From Leishmania infantum JPCM5 (Eukaryota > Euglenozoa > Kinetoplastea > Trypanosomatida > Trypanosomatidae): DNA of 64,000 bases. This document shows positions 9,214-20,480 of this stretch, in pieces. Each line of letters starts with the position of its first letter. Positions within the stretch are counted from its first letter, which is position 1. The stretch spans positions 129,001-193,000 of the forward strand of contig NC_009413.2 of assembly GCF_000002875.2 (NCBI RefSeq), read 5' to 3'. The notes beneath the pieces are model-generated. The model saw nothing but the letters and a program-made list of their open reading frames with translations, had not been told where the DNA came from and did no database searches. Made by a program: the position numbers and the translations under genes.

Positions 9214-9831
9214 CGGTATGCTTGCGTGTCTGTGTGCGTGTGTGTGTCGATGCGCGTATGTATCCTGCGGTGGTGCACGACCTGTTCACGTTACCTGTTG
9301 TATGTGTGCGCGGCATTCTCACCACAGCGGCACACGAAAGAACAGCAAAGAATACAAAAAGAGAAGAAGGGCAAAGTCAGACGCGGTGCGGTGAGAGAGA
9401 GAGACGGTGGAAGGAGGTGTGAGTGTCAGTGTGTGTGCATGTGTGCCAGACGAGCCTCTACCCCACCACAGGGAGATGAAGGATTCACACCACGCCCTCT
9501 CTTTCCTCCGCGTTTGGTGCGTACGGCCTTCCTGCGCACGCCTACCGCATCTGCACGCCTAATGCTCTGACAAGACACTGAGCCCGCGTCGTTTTTTTTT
9601 GGTTGTTGGTGTCGCTTCATCTTTAGCGGATGTTGCAGTTGCACCTCGAAATGCACGTGAGACGGCTCATCTAAAGCACGAGCACGCGAGCGAGAGAGGA
9701 AAGCGCCACAAAGTACGGCGAGGGCGGTGTGTGGAGAGGAGGGCGGAAAATAGGCGGCACTGACGTTGTAGGCTCTGCTCGCTGTCCCATCCCCTCCGTC
9801 CTATCCTTGTTCAGCAACAAGCGCCACGCCC
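9214..9831. other. Intergenic region upstream of RPB4
   Basis: No gene. The minus strand is pyrimidine-rich at about 9325-9375, a plausible trans-splicing tract for RPB4. A T-run at 9592-9600 lies on the + strand. Confidence 0.55.
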
Positions 9832-11568
9832 TCAGGCGTGCCGCGGGCGTTTAGGACCCAGAACGGGCAGACGGATGCGTACGCCAACTACCATCAGGTC
9901 TGAGAGAGGCTCAACTGCAGCTGTGCCGCTGCTGCCCTCAGCACTGTGTGGAAAGGTGGAGTGTCGGCGCAAAGGGCGGGCACTAGGCAGTACCGCAGGC
10001 GACCCGGCCGCCGGGCGGTGTGGAACAATGCGATGAGGGCGCAGCGGCTCCGAGCCAGTACCTCCATGCTGGCGGTCGTGCTGAAGCGGCGTGGGTGTAC
10101 GGAGCATCGGCCGCGTCGCCACCTTCTGTGCAAGCAGAGACACTCGTTCCTGTGCCGGCGGGACGTGATAAGCGTCGACTGCCTGCCTTGACTGCCACAT
10201 TTCCGCCAAGGGCGCTCGAAGAAGTGACCTCTCCGACGAGGCACGACGGCCACGGGCGGCTCCCACACCGCTCCCGGCGGCGAGCACCTGAGGTGGATGC
10301 CGCGTGTGGTGCTGGTGCTGCCAGGGTATGGGCGACGACAAGGCTTCAACGCACGGTGTGCCGACCTTTTCGTAGAGCCCCGTCACGAAGCGTTTCGCAA
10401 ACTCAGACATGGGGCGTGACGCCGGCGGCGTTTCAGATGCCGCACGGGTCGCTCCACCACCTGCGAGCAGCCGAGCAGTTGCACTGTTGCGCGCGGCGAG
10501 CGCCTCGCTGGCCGGGCACGGCATGCGGCCAGCATAGGAGGGAGTGAGCGGAGTATGGCGCGGTCGCAGAGGGGTGGTAGCCTTCAACTCGGCACGTCCG
10601 CCTTCACCTGCAGCAGGCGTCTCGTGGGCCGTCTGTGCGGCGCATGTCTCTTCGGTGAGGGAAGCGTGGGAAGGAAGCAACACAGTGGCTGGCGCCTGCT
10701 TGTTTTCGGCCTGCTTGTCGTCGTCGCTCGGGGGTAGCTCCTTTCTTGCCGAGGGCGGAAGGGGCGAGTTGGCCCGCAATGCATCGGACCCGTTACTCAT
10801 CGCATTCCTGTCAACCCCCACGGCAGCAACATCGGTGGCAGAAGCGGCAGACACCGCGTGCCTCGGCACGGGCTGGGCCAACGGTTGGGGCGACGCCGCC
10901 GTCTCCGCACGGAAGTAAGTGGACCCCTTCCACTCGCCGGCACCTGGCAAAATTGGCACCGGGATGCTCAGCCAAGGCGGAGGCGGGGGTGCTGACCCCG
11001 GCAGTGCGGGCGAAGGTACGGCGGTGGTGGCGCCCATCCAGTTCTGATGCATAGCACCGACGTCTGAGAGCGCCGGATGATCATGTTTGTGTGGTGGCTT
11101 GATTGCGTCAGCCACAACAGCGGCGGCAGCATGAGCGGGAGCCACTGTTGGTGGCTTGGCCCTGAGCGGGGAGAAGTTCCCATCGACGGACTCGTCAGCG
11201 CCTCCCTCGTGCGTCTCCTCGAGCAGCAGTCCATGTAGCCGCTGTAGCGCCGTGCACTGTGCCTGCTCCTCCGGGCGGGCGCAGTGGTGTAGCAGAAAAC
11301 CGAGCGCTGTGTTGTCCTTGGCGGGTGTCGACACGGACGGCGTGGGGGGCTCCGCTGCTTGCCTCTCAACGCGGGTGCCTTCGGCAGGTGCGACGGTCGG
11401 AGCGGCCAGTGGTAAAGAGGTGGGTGCCTGAGTCGCGACTGGGGTGTGCGCCGCTATGGAACCGCCGCCGGTCCCTTCTTCCTCCGCGCGAATCAGCTCA
11501 TTCAGTCGCACGAGCTGCGGGAGGTCCGACGCGTCGGCGCCACATTGATCGATGAGAAGCGACAGCAT
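9832..11568 (-). CDS. Hypothetical protein with duplicated N-terminal helical motif
   Basis: 578 residues from the ATG at 11568 (MLSLLIDQCG). A frame reaching 11691 exists but adds Pro/Ser/Cys-rich sequence that looks like leader DNA. Residues 1-31 and 88-120 are imperfect copies of one helical motif (LxxLL/I...C...LxRLxxLL/IxxEE). Between and after them the chain is rich in Ala, Pro, Ser and Thr and probably disordered. Short ordered-looking stretches occur near SEFAKRFVTGLYEKVG in the middle and LSDLMVVGVRIRLPVLG at the C-terminus. No catalytic motif, membrane segment or signal peptide was seen. The repeated leucine motif suggests a protein-interaction module, but no function can be assigned. 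Confidence 0.75.
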   Translation of the reverse strand: MLSLLIDQCGADASDLPQLVRLNELIRAEEEGTGGGSIAAHTPVATQAPTSLPLAAPTVAPAEGTRVERQAAEPPTPSVSTPAKDNTALGFLLHHCARPEEQAQCTALQRLHGLLLEETHEGGADESVDGNFSPLRAKPPTVAPAHAAAAVVADAIKPPHKHDHPALSDVGAMHQNWMGATTAVPSPALPGSAPPPPPWLSIPVPILPGAGEWKGSTYFRAETAASPQPLAQPVPRHAVSAASATDVAAVGVDRNAMSNGSDALRANSPLPPSARKELPPSDDDKQAENKQAPATVLLPSHASLTEETCAAQTAHETPAAGEGGRAELKATTPLRPRHTPLTPSYAGRMPCPASEALAARNSATARLLAGGGATRAASETPPASRPMSEFAKRFVTGLYEKVGTPCVEALSSPIPWQHQHHTRHPPQVLAAGSGVGAARGRRASSERSLLRAPLAEMWQSRQAVDAYHVPPAQERVSLLAQKVATRPMLRTPTPLQHDRQHGGTGSEPLRPHRIVPHRPAAGSPAVLPSARPLRRHSTFPHSAEGSSGTAAVEPLSDLMVVGVRIRLPVLGPKRPRHA

Positions 11569-12619
11569 CGCCTGTGGCGCCACTGTCGTCTCTCGGTGTA
11601 CGCGTGTGTCTGAGTATGGTAGTGAAGGGTTGCACGGTGCGCAGGGAATACATGACGGGTGGTCGCTTGTTGTCCTCCGCGGACTCCACAAGCCAGCAAA
11701 TCTCGGAGTGGGTGTGGTGCACTGCCCGGAAGAAGGAAGGGGCGGTGAGAGAGATGAGGTAGAAAGACGGTGTGTGCGTGCAGGAGAGCGGGAGCAGCAA
11801 CACTATGCAGCCAGGTAGTGAGCTGAACGGTATGTTCACACATACAGGCAGGCGTCGGCGCGATGTCGAGTAGCTGCACATCATGGTGCGCCCGCATTAC
11901 ATACCTCGGTGCGCGCGTGCGCGTACGCCTGCCCTCCCCCTCCACCCCCCACCCTCTTCGACACACACGCACGCACACACCCTGCTCGAGAGGCATAAAG
12001 ATAGGCAAAGGGCAACTGGTCCCTAAGCGACTCCAGAGAGCACAAAAAAGTCAGGATGCCGGGCCTCCGTCGGGGGTGGGTGGCAACAGAGCGAGGGACG
12101 GAGACCGTGCACTGCAATAGCCGACGTGGCAAGTCAGACTGTCCCACGTACTATGTCGGCTGCGAAGCGCCTATGGCCACCTCCAGCTTAAGGCCAGCAC
12201 ACACTGGCGTCGTCAGAGCACGACGCGAACGCGCACAGAATACACGCACGCACACTCAGAAATCGTCGACCGCAGCCCACGCCGTCCCCACGCTGTCACT
12301 GCGCCACAAGCCCGAGGAGTTCGGCCTTGACGTCGGTCCGCGAAGTAGCGACTACTGTCCTCTCACACTCACCGTCCGACTCGTCAGCGCACCTCATCAC
12401 AACTGGCATCGGCACAGGCGGAGGGCATGTAACACACACACACACGCACCGACTCAGACACTTGCGCAACACCTAAATCACAGTTGCACGTGTTGTGTGC
12501 GCGCACGCCATGCAGAGACTGCGCAAGCGCGCCTCTGCGTGAGTTACCTTATTCTTTCCCTTTCTTTTGTTTTCCCATGTGCCACGTCCGTCTTCATTAG
12601 CGAACCCACGCACGAGCTG
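11569..12619. other. Intergenic region
   Basis: Non-coding. A T/C-rich stretch on the + strand sits at 12548-12590. CT-rich minus-strand sequence near 11730-11765 may be the trans-splicing tract for the downstream gene. No gene or dispersed repeat recognised. Confidence 0.55.
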
Positions 12620-13834
12620 TTAGGAGAGGGGCGGTGCCGGTGTGCTGTCGGCTTCCGCGTCCGCACCCCCCGCCTCATCCAGCAGCAAGTCTACAAGGGT
12701 GAGCGGCGCTGCCCTAGCACCAACACCGCCGGCATCAGCCGGCGTCGGCGCGGTGGAGAACGCACGAGGGTCGGCAGCCGCGACGTGGCCAGCTGCCTCC
12801 TCTTGTGCCTGCGACTGCGCGGCCTCCAGGAGCCGACGCATAGAGGTTGCGGCGGCCGCAGTGGCGCGGTCGGCGAGTGAGTGGTAAAGGTCCACAGCAC
12901 TACAGTCCTGCCACAGGGGCTCACCTAGTAGACTCTTGCCGGCCACCTCAACGAACTCCGCCAGCGACGCTTTCAGGGGCTGCTGCCAAGAGTAGGCTCC
13001 ATCGGTCAGCGTCGCCCTCTCCTCCTCTTCCGCGCGCTCAGCCATCTCTCGAAGCCACGCAGCGTGCGGTTGAGTGAAGTCGACGTCGTCATCCGCATCA
13101 GTGGGTTCGGCGAGGTCACTGATAGCGCACAAGGCCGCCTTGTTCGCCAAAGCGGCGGTAAGCGACACCAGGATCGAGCGCAGCCCCTCAGCTGACACCA
13201 CCGCCGGCGGTGGTGCCGAGGCGTTCGAGGACGGCGCCATTGACCCCAGTTCTGCTGTGTCAGTCGAATCCGCGACCTCCGGTTTCACAGAAGCGGCGGA
13301 GGCAGCAGAAAGTTGCGCTGATGCCGCTGCTGGCATAGTCTTGTCTTCCTCCCCACGCTGGCCCACGGTTGTGGCGGTGTACAAAGGTGACGCGACCTTC
13401 TGCGGCCACGACGAGCTGGAGGCGGCGTTACCGCCGCGCCCGCCTGCCTCACCCGCCGCAGCAGCGCTACTGTATGTGAAGCCTCCGCTGCCGTCGGCGT
13501 TGAGGCCGGCCGGCTTACCCGGTGTTCCCGGGGTTCCGCCGCCGTCGCTGCTAACGCCGAAGTACGGAATGACGTGGGCGAAGGAGCACGCGGCATGGTT
13601 GTGGCAGTTGCCCTGTCGCCAGTTGAGGCACAACTTCATGGAGGCATCCAGCTTGCCCTCGCGCCGAAGAGCAAAGGCTGCCTCGCTTCCCTGCGTGGGG
13701 CTGAGGTCATCTTCGGCTACCTGAATGACATTGTTTGCCGCTACCTGGACGGCAATGTGGTCGGTGATACTAGTTGGCTGCAGTAGACTCTTCGTAACAT
13801 CTACCGCCTTCGATCGCGGCTTGTTGCGGCCCAT
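12620..13834 (-). CDS. CCCH-type zinc finger protein
   Basis: 404 residues from the ATG at 13834 (MGRNKPRSK). The longer in-frame extension crosses a C16 tract and splice-like DNA, so it is excluded. One zinc finger lies at C69-x7-C77-x5-C83-x3-H87 (CLNWRQGNCHNHAACSFAH), the C3H pattern typical of RNA-binding proteins. The remainder is Ala/Ser-rich and low complexity, with an acidic stretch (EPTDADDDVDF) and a helical segment later (about 300-350). In trypanosomatids, CCCH proteins commonly control mRNA stability or translation, so an RNA-binding regulator is the natural inference. The target is unknown. A single finger is fewer than in many family members. Confidence 0.75.
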   Translation of the reverse strand: MGRNKPRSKAVDVTKSLLQPTSITDHIAVQVAANNVIQVAEDDLSPTQGSEAAFALRREGKLDASMKLCLNWRQGNCHNHAACSFAHVIPYFGVSSDGGGTPGTPGKPAGLNADGSGGFTYSSAAAAGEAGGRGGNAASSSSWPQKVASPLYTATTVGQRGEEDKTMPAAASAQLSAASAASVKPEVADSTDTAELGSMAPSSNASAPPPAVVSAEGLRSILVSLTAALANKAALCAISDLAEPTDADDDVDFTQPHAAWLREMAERAEEEERATLTDGAYSWQQPLKASLAEFVEVAGKSLLGEPLWQDCSAVDLYHSLADRATAAAATSMRRLLEAAQSQAQEEAAGHVAAADPRAFSTAPTPADAGGVGARAAPLTLVDLLLDEAGGADAEADSTPAPPLS

Positions 13835-15143
13835 GTTTACTTTACTTTCTTTTCTTGTCTCGGCTCCCCAACCAAAGTGCGTGCGGGGGGGGGGGGGGGG
13901 CGCACGGCTGTCTTCCTCCTGCTTGCGCGCGCGCGCGCCTGTGCGTGGGCCTTGGCTCACCCTCGCTTTCTCACCAGCACTGCGGAGGCGCGCGGCGGTA
14001 ACGCGGCGGAATGTACCGCGAGCTCTTCGCTTCCGCTTTCGTTGCGAGCCTTCCTTGCCTACTTCCCTTGCTTGCACGCGCACGTTGGTGTTCTTCCCTG
14101 CAGCATGGCGTGCAGGCAGCACATGCGAGAGGGAGAGAGAAAGAGGAAAGTGGAAGCAAGCACGGCAGCGTGGCAGTGCAGGGTTGTTGTTATGCACAAC
14201 CCACGCACACGCGCACGTTGCACCCAGACGGCAGGTCACCAAAGAGCAAAGGAAAGACAGCACAGGCATGCAGTGGGGCACACGCAGCCGACAGCGGAGA
14301 AAAGGCAAGAAGAAGGAGAAGTGACAGGGAGAGAGAGTCATGAGTGCGTGCGAGCGTATGCCAACGCATGTGCGTGCCATGTGGGGCGTTGCACAGAGAG
14401 CCTTTGCAGCACCGAGATCAGAGACACGCACCAATGTGCGTGTGGATAAGGCGCCGATGCTGCAGCGATGCAAGTGGCCGCCACTCCGCCACCGCATTCC
14501 GTTTCGCGTGCGCTTCACTCGCCACCACCACCACCACCCCAGCACCGCATCTCTTCCTCTGGTTACTGCACACCACTCTCAGCTATCGCACCTCTACCCG
14601 GCAGCTGACAAGCATGCGACAAAGGATTGTGCCACGCACACCCACACACAAGCATGCAACCGCCGTGATCTCCTCTTTTACGTCGCTGTTCGTTGTTGAG
14701 TATCCTGTGTAAACGGCAGCGTGTCTTCGCAAGACAACCACCGCCGCGTCGACACGCGCACACCACCCACACGCCACCGTGAGTAAATCCACGAGAACCG
14801 AAAAGGAGAGAGGGAGGGCGAGAGTACCGCATGAGGGACGCGGCAACGCGCCTACCCCGGCGCGTGCCAACTCTGTCTTTCCGTCCTCTCGTCTCGCGTG
14901 ACTGAGACGTCGGGGGCGCAGCATATCATCATCACACCCACTGCGCCAACAAAGGCACACACAGAGCGGCACAGATGGACAGCGGCGCCCCTTTCACCAC
15001 AAACTCACTGTCCCCTTCCCCGCTCCTCATCACCACCACCACGTATTTACGCCCAAAATCTGCTATAGCTGCCCCCGAGCTACTCACAGTCAGCCCAGTC
15101 CAGCTCACAGACACAGACATGCGCACACGCACGCAGTAGCGAC
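13835..15143. other. Intergenic region with C16 tract in the CCCH gene leader
   Basis: Contains the 16-base homopolymer at 13885-13900 close to the CCCH gene start, and a (CCA)n-like tract at 14523-14540. No gene seen. Confidence 0.55.
13885..13900. repeat. G16/C16 homopolymer
   Basis: Sixteen consecutive G on the + strand (C on the coding strand), flanked by GTGC and CGCAC, beginning 51 bases upstream of the CCCH gene ATG. It may be the pyrimidine tract used for trans-splicing; AG dinucleotides follow before the ATG. Confidence 0.85.
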
Positions 15144-16838
15144 CTACTTGCCCTCCTTCGCTGTGAGGGAGCCCTCGTTGCGGTGCGTTCGCGACACCTC
15201 GACCCGGTGGCGCAGGCGGCGGCCACGACGGATCGACTTCCGCACAAGCGCCGCGTCCTTCTCCATGACCTCCTTCCGATTTGTATACTCCACCTCCAGA
15301 TGCGCGCGGATGCCGATCTTCGACACATCCGGGTGGTTGATTCCGTACAGCTGGTCATACCGCGTCTCCGGCACCTCGTTCATCCACGTGCTACTGCGCT
15401 CGTGGATGCTCTTGGTATCATCGTAGTAGATGTCGCCAGCCCGCACGTCGTCCATGCGCTCACGCTCCCTCGTCACTGAAAGCAACGACTCCAGCGCGTT
15501 GCGCTCCCACGGGTGGCGCTCCGTGAAGAAGGCGGGCAGTTCCACCATGGCGGCGCTGGCCATGGTGTTGTCCGGCTGCGACGGGTCACGGATGGGCGGC
15601 AGCATCTTGGTTGTGTTCTTCATGAGATGTAGGTCGTACATCCATCCGTGGCGGCGGCGGAACTCGATGAAGTCGAACTGCTTCACCGCTCGGCCCCACT
15701 CGTAGAAGCGGTTACGGTAAATGGAGAACTTGCGCAGCGCATCCTCCACCTCGTCACGCAGCGGGCCGGAGAGGTGCGTGCGCGGGATGCCGAGCTCGTC
15801 CATCTGCGTCAGCACGATCGGCACCTTCTTCTTCTCCACCACATGAACGCTGCCGAACCGCTGCAAGCCCTCGGAGGTGGGGGTGTAGGAGTGGTCCACC
15901 ACGCTGCGGAGGTACAGCTCCGCCGTCAGTGGATTCGCGCGCGGCCAGCGGCGGTCAACCAGCTCCTGCCACAAGCCATCACAGCGGTCGAAGAGCCTTG
16001 CCTCGCGATTGCCGAGCAGCAGAGCGTTGTAGCCGTGAATGGTGACGTGCTCTGCGTGACGGTGGCGCACAAAGCGAAAGACGTCTTCGGCCTCTGCGGC
16101 GTTTCCTGTGAGCGCCAGCGCCAAGATGACGTGATCGTACGTGGACGCCGTCGGGCTAATGCCACGGGCACCCATACGATCATATACGGCGTCAGGAATG
16201 GCTTTCACATGCGTGTAGCCGCACGTCATGAGGGTGCGCATGAGCGCGTTTGTTAGCTGAGACGCGGCAGGGGTCGACTCAGGTCGAAGGCTGCCGCACT
16301 CACGCGCTAGGGCAGACATGGCCATGTCATACCACCGGTACGCTTCCGTCGCCCGCTCCGCGCCTGCGTTGTCACCAAGCAGCTTGAAGGTCAAGGCAGG
16401 GTCACAGGCCGCCTCGCTGTGCAGGATGCAGGTGCCAAGATCACTGGCTCGCAGGGAGCTAATCAGGTGGACGTAGTCCATGGCGCGTAGCTCTTTGCCG
16501 CGATGCATTGCATCCACAAAGGTGGCTGCTTCGTTGTGCATGCCGCAGCTCGCCAGTTTAGTGGCAAACATCAGCCGCTCCGGTAACGACGCAAGCGGCT
16601 TCTCATGATGTGCCGCGTACTGTCGGCGGAGGGAGGCGACATGACGGTTGTACTGACGCAGGTACATCTCCCGTTCACGCTTGCGCTGCAGCAGCACGAC
16701 GTGCTGTTGGCGCTTCGTGATGCCGCTGTAATAGTATACGCCCTCCCATTGATTCTGTGGCTTGCGCTGCGGAAGGTTGGTGCGGATGTGGTAGTACGAG
16801 GGCACCGTGGTCCGCGCCACATTTTGGCTGAGCTGCAT
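15144..16838 (-). CDS. PPR-like mitochondrial protein, possible mitoribosome/RNA-binding factor
   Basis: 564 residues from the ATG at 16838 (MQLSQNVARTTV). The frame continues upstream to 16949, but that part crosses a poly(T) splice signal. The N-terminus is basic and hydroxylated with few acidic residues, fitting a mitochondrial targeting peptide. Residues about 75-330 are helical, with several degenerate 35-residue PPR-like units (for example TYDHVILALALTGNAAEAEDVF and IHGYNALLLGNREARLFDRC). The C-terminal third is charged and ends in an Arg-rich stretch (about 535-550). PPR proteins are numerous in kinetoplastid mitochondria, many in the mitoribosome. That role is inference; no repeat is canonical enough to predict an RNA target. 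Confidence 0.6.
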   Translation of the reverse strand: MQLSQNVARTTVPSYYHIRTNLPQRKPQNQWEGVYYYSGITKRQQHVVLLQRKREREMYLRQYNRHVASLRRQYAAHHEKPLASLPERLMFATKLASCGMHNEAATFVDAMHRGKELRAMDYVHLISSLRASDLGTCILHSEAACDPALTFKLLGDNAGAERATEAYRWYDMAMSALARECGSLRPESTPAASQLTNALMRTLMTCGYTHVKAIPDAVYDRMGARGISPTASTYDHVILALALTGNAAEAEDVFRFVRHRHAEHVTIHGYNALLLGNREARLFDRCDGLWQELVDRRWPRANPLTAELYLRSVVDHSYTPTSEGLQRFGSVHVVEKKKVPIVLTQMDELGIPRTHLSGPLRDEVEDALRKFSIYRNRFYEWGRAVKQFDFIEFRRRHGWMYDLHLMKNTTKMLPPIRDPSQPDNTMASAAMVELPAFFTERHPWERNALESLLSVTRERERMDDVRAGDIYYDDTKSIHERSSTWMNEVPETRYDQLYGINHPDVSKIGIRAHLEVEYTNRKEVMEKDAALVRKSIRRGRRLRHRVEVSRTHRNEGSLTAKEGK

Positions 16839-16906
16839 TCTTCGGTAGCAGAGCACAGCACACGCAAGGGGTGGTGGTTCTCCGACTCTCCGCACACCAT
16901 GCGAAG

Positions 16907-16921
16907 CTACAAAAAAAAAAA
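16907..16921 (-). promoter_or_regulatory. Poly(T) tract and AG: candidate trans-splice acceptor of PPR-like gene
   Basis: On the minus strand T11 (16921-16911) is followed immediately by GTAG, with the AG at 16908-16907, about 70 bases before the chosen ATG. An out-of-frame ATG (16900) lies between this AG and the main start. Confidence 0.45.
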
Positions 16922-18249
16922 CGACTTGACCGATGTAAGGTTCAGCCACCGCCTCCGCGTTTCACCACTTCGGCGGCAGCACAAGGGGTAGCTAGTAGCT
17001 CGAGGCTAACAGACCTTTAGAAAGTGAGAAAAAGAGGAGATGACGACGCTTCCGGGCGAGATGGAGTGCACCGTGGACGAACGAATGTGGCAGCTGCATT
17101 CCTCAGGTGCGGCAATGAGGAGGAAGCGGGAGAGAGGCGCACAGGCACGCCACAGAATACGGGAGGCGAGCGCGGCATGGCGGTCGCCGCCACACAATAA
17201 GAATAGAGACACCCCCCATATGAGCGGGGTGGAATGCCAGCAAGAGGGAGGGCGAAAGACACACCTGTGGAAGACGCTAAAATAGGAAAGGACGTCTATT
17301 CGTTTTTTTTTTGTGGCTGCGTCTCCTTGACATGCGGCGCAGGCTCGAGGCCTCACGTCAGGCGCATCCCCTCCTGAGGCGGCGGCGAAGGCGCTAGCAG
17401 TGGCCAAGGAAGACGGACGAAGGACATACAGAGATAAAAGATGAGTAGCGTGCCTGCATATGCAAAGAGAAGGGGTGCACTCGCGCCCCCTCCCCCCAGA
17501 TCCGTCGACCCGACAGTGTTCCTCCACCCCTTTCGCTGCGTGTCTTGTGCTCTCATCGTTTTACTTCAATGCAGCTGTCCTAAAGATAGCTCTTTGGCCA
17601 ACGCGTCCAGTGGAACGCGAACCAGTTGGCAGACCTGCACATACACAGCCACAGCCCGCCTGCCTCTGCTGTGCCACGGTCGAACTCTCGTCGGCTAGGA
17701 CGAGCCGTCTGTCTTCGGATTGAGACATACATCGAAGCGGCCTCTTCTAACCTTCCTCGTCCCTTCTTCCGATACGCGCTGCGCGATCGGCACCGGACGG
17801 AGACTCAGGTGAGCGGCGCGACCTGAATGAAAGCGAGCCGCGGCCCAGGGTACCGCGCTCAAGGGCAGAGGCGGTGGGTGCCTTGCGTGCGGAGGTAGCA
17901 GGGAGTGGTCTAGGTGCATGCCAGAGCCCGCTGAGACGGTGTAAATCCTGCCCGTATGCCATGCTTCGCCCACAGTCGCCTCAAGCCGTGGCATCCCATA
18001 ATACGGAGACTCTCCATATTCACATCTGGAGGACCCCACAGTGCAACGAGCGGTGTTCTCCTCATGCTCCTGGCATCCGCGCTGCATCTGCCGGCCCGGT
18101 CGGATGCAGGAGATGCCGCGCATTTCGCAGCGCATGCACTTTGGGGGCTGATTCGTGTGGATCTCTTCGTGACTTTCTCGTTCAACACTCGTTCTCTGCT
18201 CACCGCTGAATGCCTTGCGTGGATGCGATACGCCATGCCAGCTATGCAA

Positions 18250-18470
18250 GGCAGCCAGTGCGTGCAGTGCACACATTTTCTGCATGGTGGGGCCTGTTCC
18301 GGGACAGCGTTGTTGCCGGGGGAGGGGGCATGCCCGCATCGTCCGCCTGCATGTGCCGCGACAGGACTGGGTGTGTCGAGCGAAAGGGAACTCTCGGATA
18401 GGCACGCGCCTGCGCACAGAGAACTGAAGGCTTGTCCTCGTGAGAAGGCATAGGGCGTGAAGGCGGCCAA
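18250..18470. repeat. Possible degenerate SIDER-like sequence
   Basis: By eye, short collinear matches to the intact copies around TCGAG, GGxACTCT, an AT-AGG segment and GCACAGA, in the + orientation of copy 1, at roughly 60% identity with gaps. Could be chance in GC-rich DNA. Confidence 0.25.
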
Positions 18471-20229
18471 AGATACCCTACAGTTGAGGAGCCCACGCAG
18501 CGCGAGCGAGGTATGCGCGATCCCGTTATTGCGTGCACAACTATAGCGTGAAGTGCGGGATGCTTCGCCCTCCTCCCCCCATTGAGCAATCCGCAAATCA
18601 CGCGTAGCATATCGGGCACACCACCGGGAGGGACGCCCTCATAGCACGCACAGGCGGCGGATGGGGTCACCACAGCGCTAGCTCAGCAGTAGGCGGCACA
18701 CCATCTGCATGCCACGTTGCCACTGATCGTCACCTGCCCGCAGCAGGAATCTGGCTTGAACAGAGAAAACCCGGAACAATGCAAGGTGGTACACAGAATA
18801 CATGCGGTCACACTGTGTGCGTGCATGTGACCACGCCTATTCTGCCTTAGGCAAGACGGCCGAAGGAAAGAGGGGGCAGGGCACCAGTAAAGGTGGCGCA
18901 AGAAGAGCGAGCGAGGTCGGCAACACGGTAGAAGGAGAGGTGGGGCTGTCCTTGCTGATCAGAGGCGTCGGCGATGCAAAGGAAGGACAGCACGCGCACA
19001 GGCAGCAGGAGCGTCGTGTGACGGCATCGTGCCATCCACAGGAGCACAGCAAAAGCACCGGCACAGGCATACGCGTCCGAACGGCATCGCGAGAAAAAAT
19101 TCCTCGGATATTAAACCGGCGCACCAAAAAGAGAAGAGAGACGGGCGGCAGCCATGCGAAAGCTGAAGACGTGGCTGCAGAGATAGCGAGGCGCACAGCA
19201 GCAGATGGTAAGAAGGGGTAGGGATGACAATGAGCGTAGTCCGAAGCAACACCATTATGCACACGCACCCGCACACCACCAACGCTACCGCTACCAACGC
19301 CCTGCCGTCACCACCATGTCAGCTGCTGCATCTTCAGCGCACTCTCCCATCCAGAGCGCACGCACACCCTTTCCAGAAGGAAAAAAGCGAGACCACATCG
19401 AAATATCAACGGCACAAATGCTCAAAACGCGCGACAAGACTATTTCCGCGCGACTGGGTAATGAGATAAAAAAAAATGAAGGGAGGCAGAGAGTGCGAGG
19501 CGCACTCATTGCTAGAGCATCCGGGCTGGCCGCACATGCGCTTTTCAGCACTCCGCCGCATTTCAAAGAAAAAAAAAACTTCACTTCCCCCCTCCCCGCG
19601 AGTTGCATGAAGTCGGTAAGCAGACGTGTGGCTAAGGGCCAGAGCTCGGCCCTCCCCCTACAGTTGTACTCACCCATGGGGGCGTATGAGCTCTGCACTT
19701 CGATCGGGTCCATCTGCGCGCGTGTGTGTGTGTGTATGCGTGCGTCGCACGTCGGCGACGGTCCTCCCAGGATCGGGGTGAGCAAGGAGACTCGAGGAAA
19801 CAACCTGGCTGGCCGCCTGTGCGTTGCCCGTCGTCTACTGCATAGCGGATTGCTGCCAGGCCAGTAAAAGTGGCGGTGCGTGGGGATCTGGGGAGTGTTT
19901 AGCGGTGCATGGCCCGACACCGGTCCAAAGTCCAAGCAGTAGCCCTTCCTCCATAGCCGCGCCCGAAGCTACCCATCCTTCGGCGAAAGCTGAAGCAAAG
20001 AAGAATATCGAGGGAAGTTTGCCACCACCCAGGCCGCCTTGTGGCAATCGCGTGGGCGGCCTCCGCCGCTCTCCGGCCTTGCAGTTGAGTCGCCACCGTT
20101 TTCAGGGCGTCACCCTGCTTCTCCGTTCCCGTCGTGTGCTGAGTTGCGACCGTGTGCACACCCCCACACCACACCGTAGCCTCTGGCGGTTTCGCAGTCA
20201 CCTGTGTTGTGACCCTCTCCTGCGCTCCC

Positions 20230-20480
20230 AATCCGCTTGACACTGCCCCCCTCCCCATGAATTTGGCACCGGCGCGGTGCACTCGACCTACACCGAGGTA
20301 CAGCGGCAGGCCGGCGGCCTGCATTATGCGCCTCCACAAGCGCCTCGAGAGTCCAACCGCGTGCCCACAGCTCCCATTCGGGCCTCACGGTAGCCCTCCA
20401 AGCTTCCAGAGGCATCCGCCTCCCGCGTCGCCCGGATGAAGAAACGGCGTAAGCAGCCCGGAACTGTTGACGCGCACCAC
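20230..20480. repeat. Possible degenerate SIDER-like sequence
   Basis: Collinear partial matches to copy 1: GCACCG/GCCACCG, CGGCC-CTGC, CGC-CTCGAG, CGCG-GC and TCACGGT-GC, in the same order and spacing as positions 6290-6470. Highly diverged and unproven. Confidence 0.3.

Noticed and set aside
13835..14545. 237-codon N-terminal extension of the CCCH protein
   Set aside because: Crosses the C16 tract and AG-rich leader; composition is Arg/Cys/His low complexity, unlike the body of the protein.
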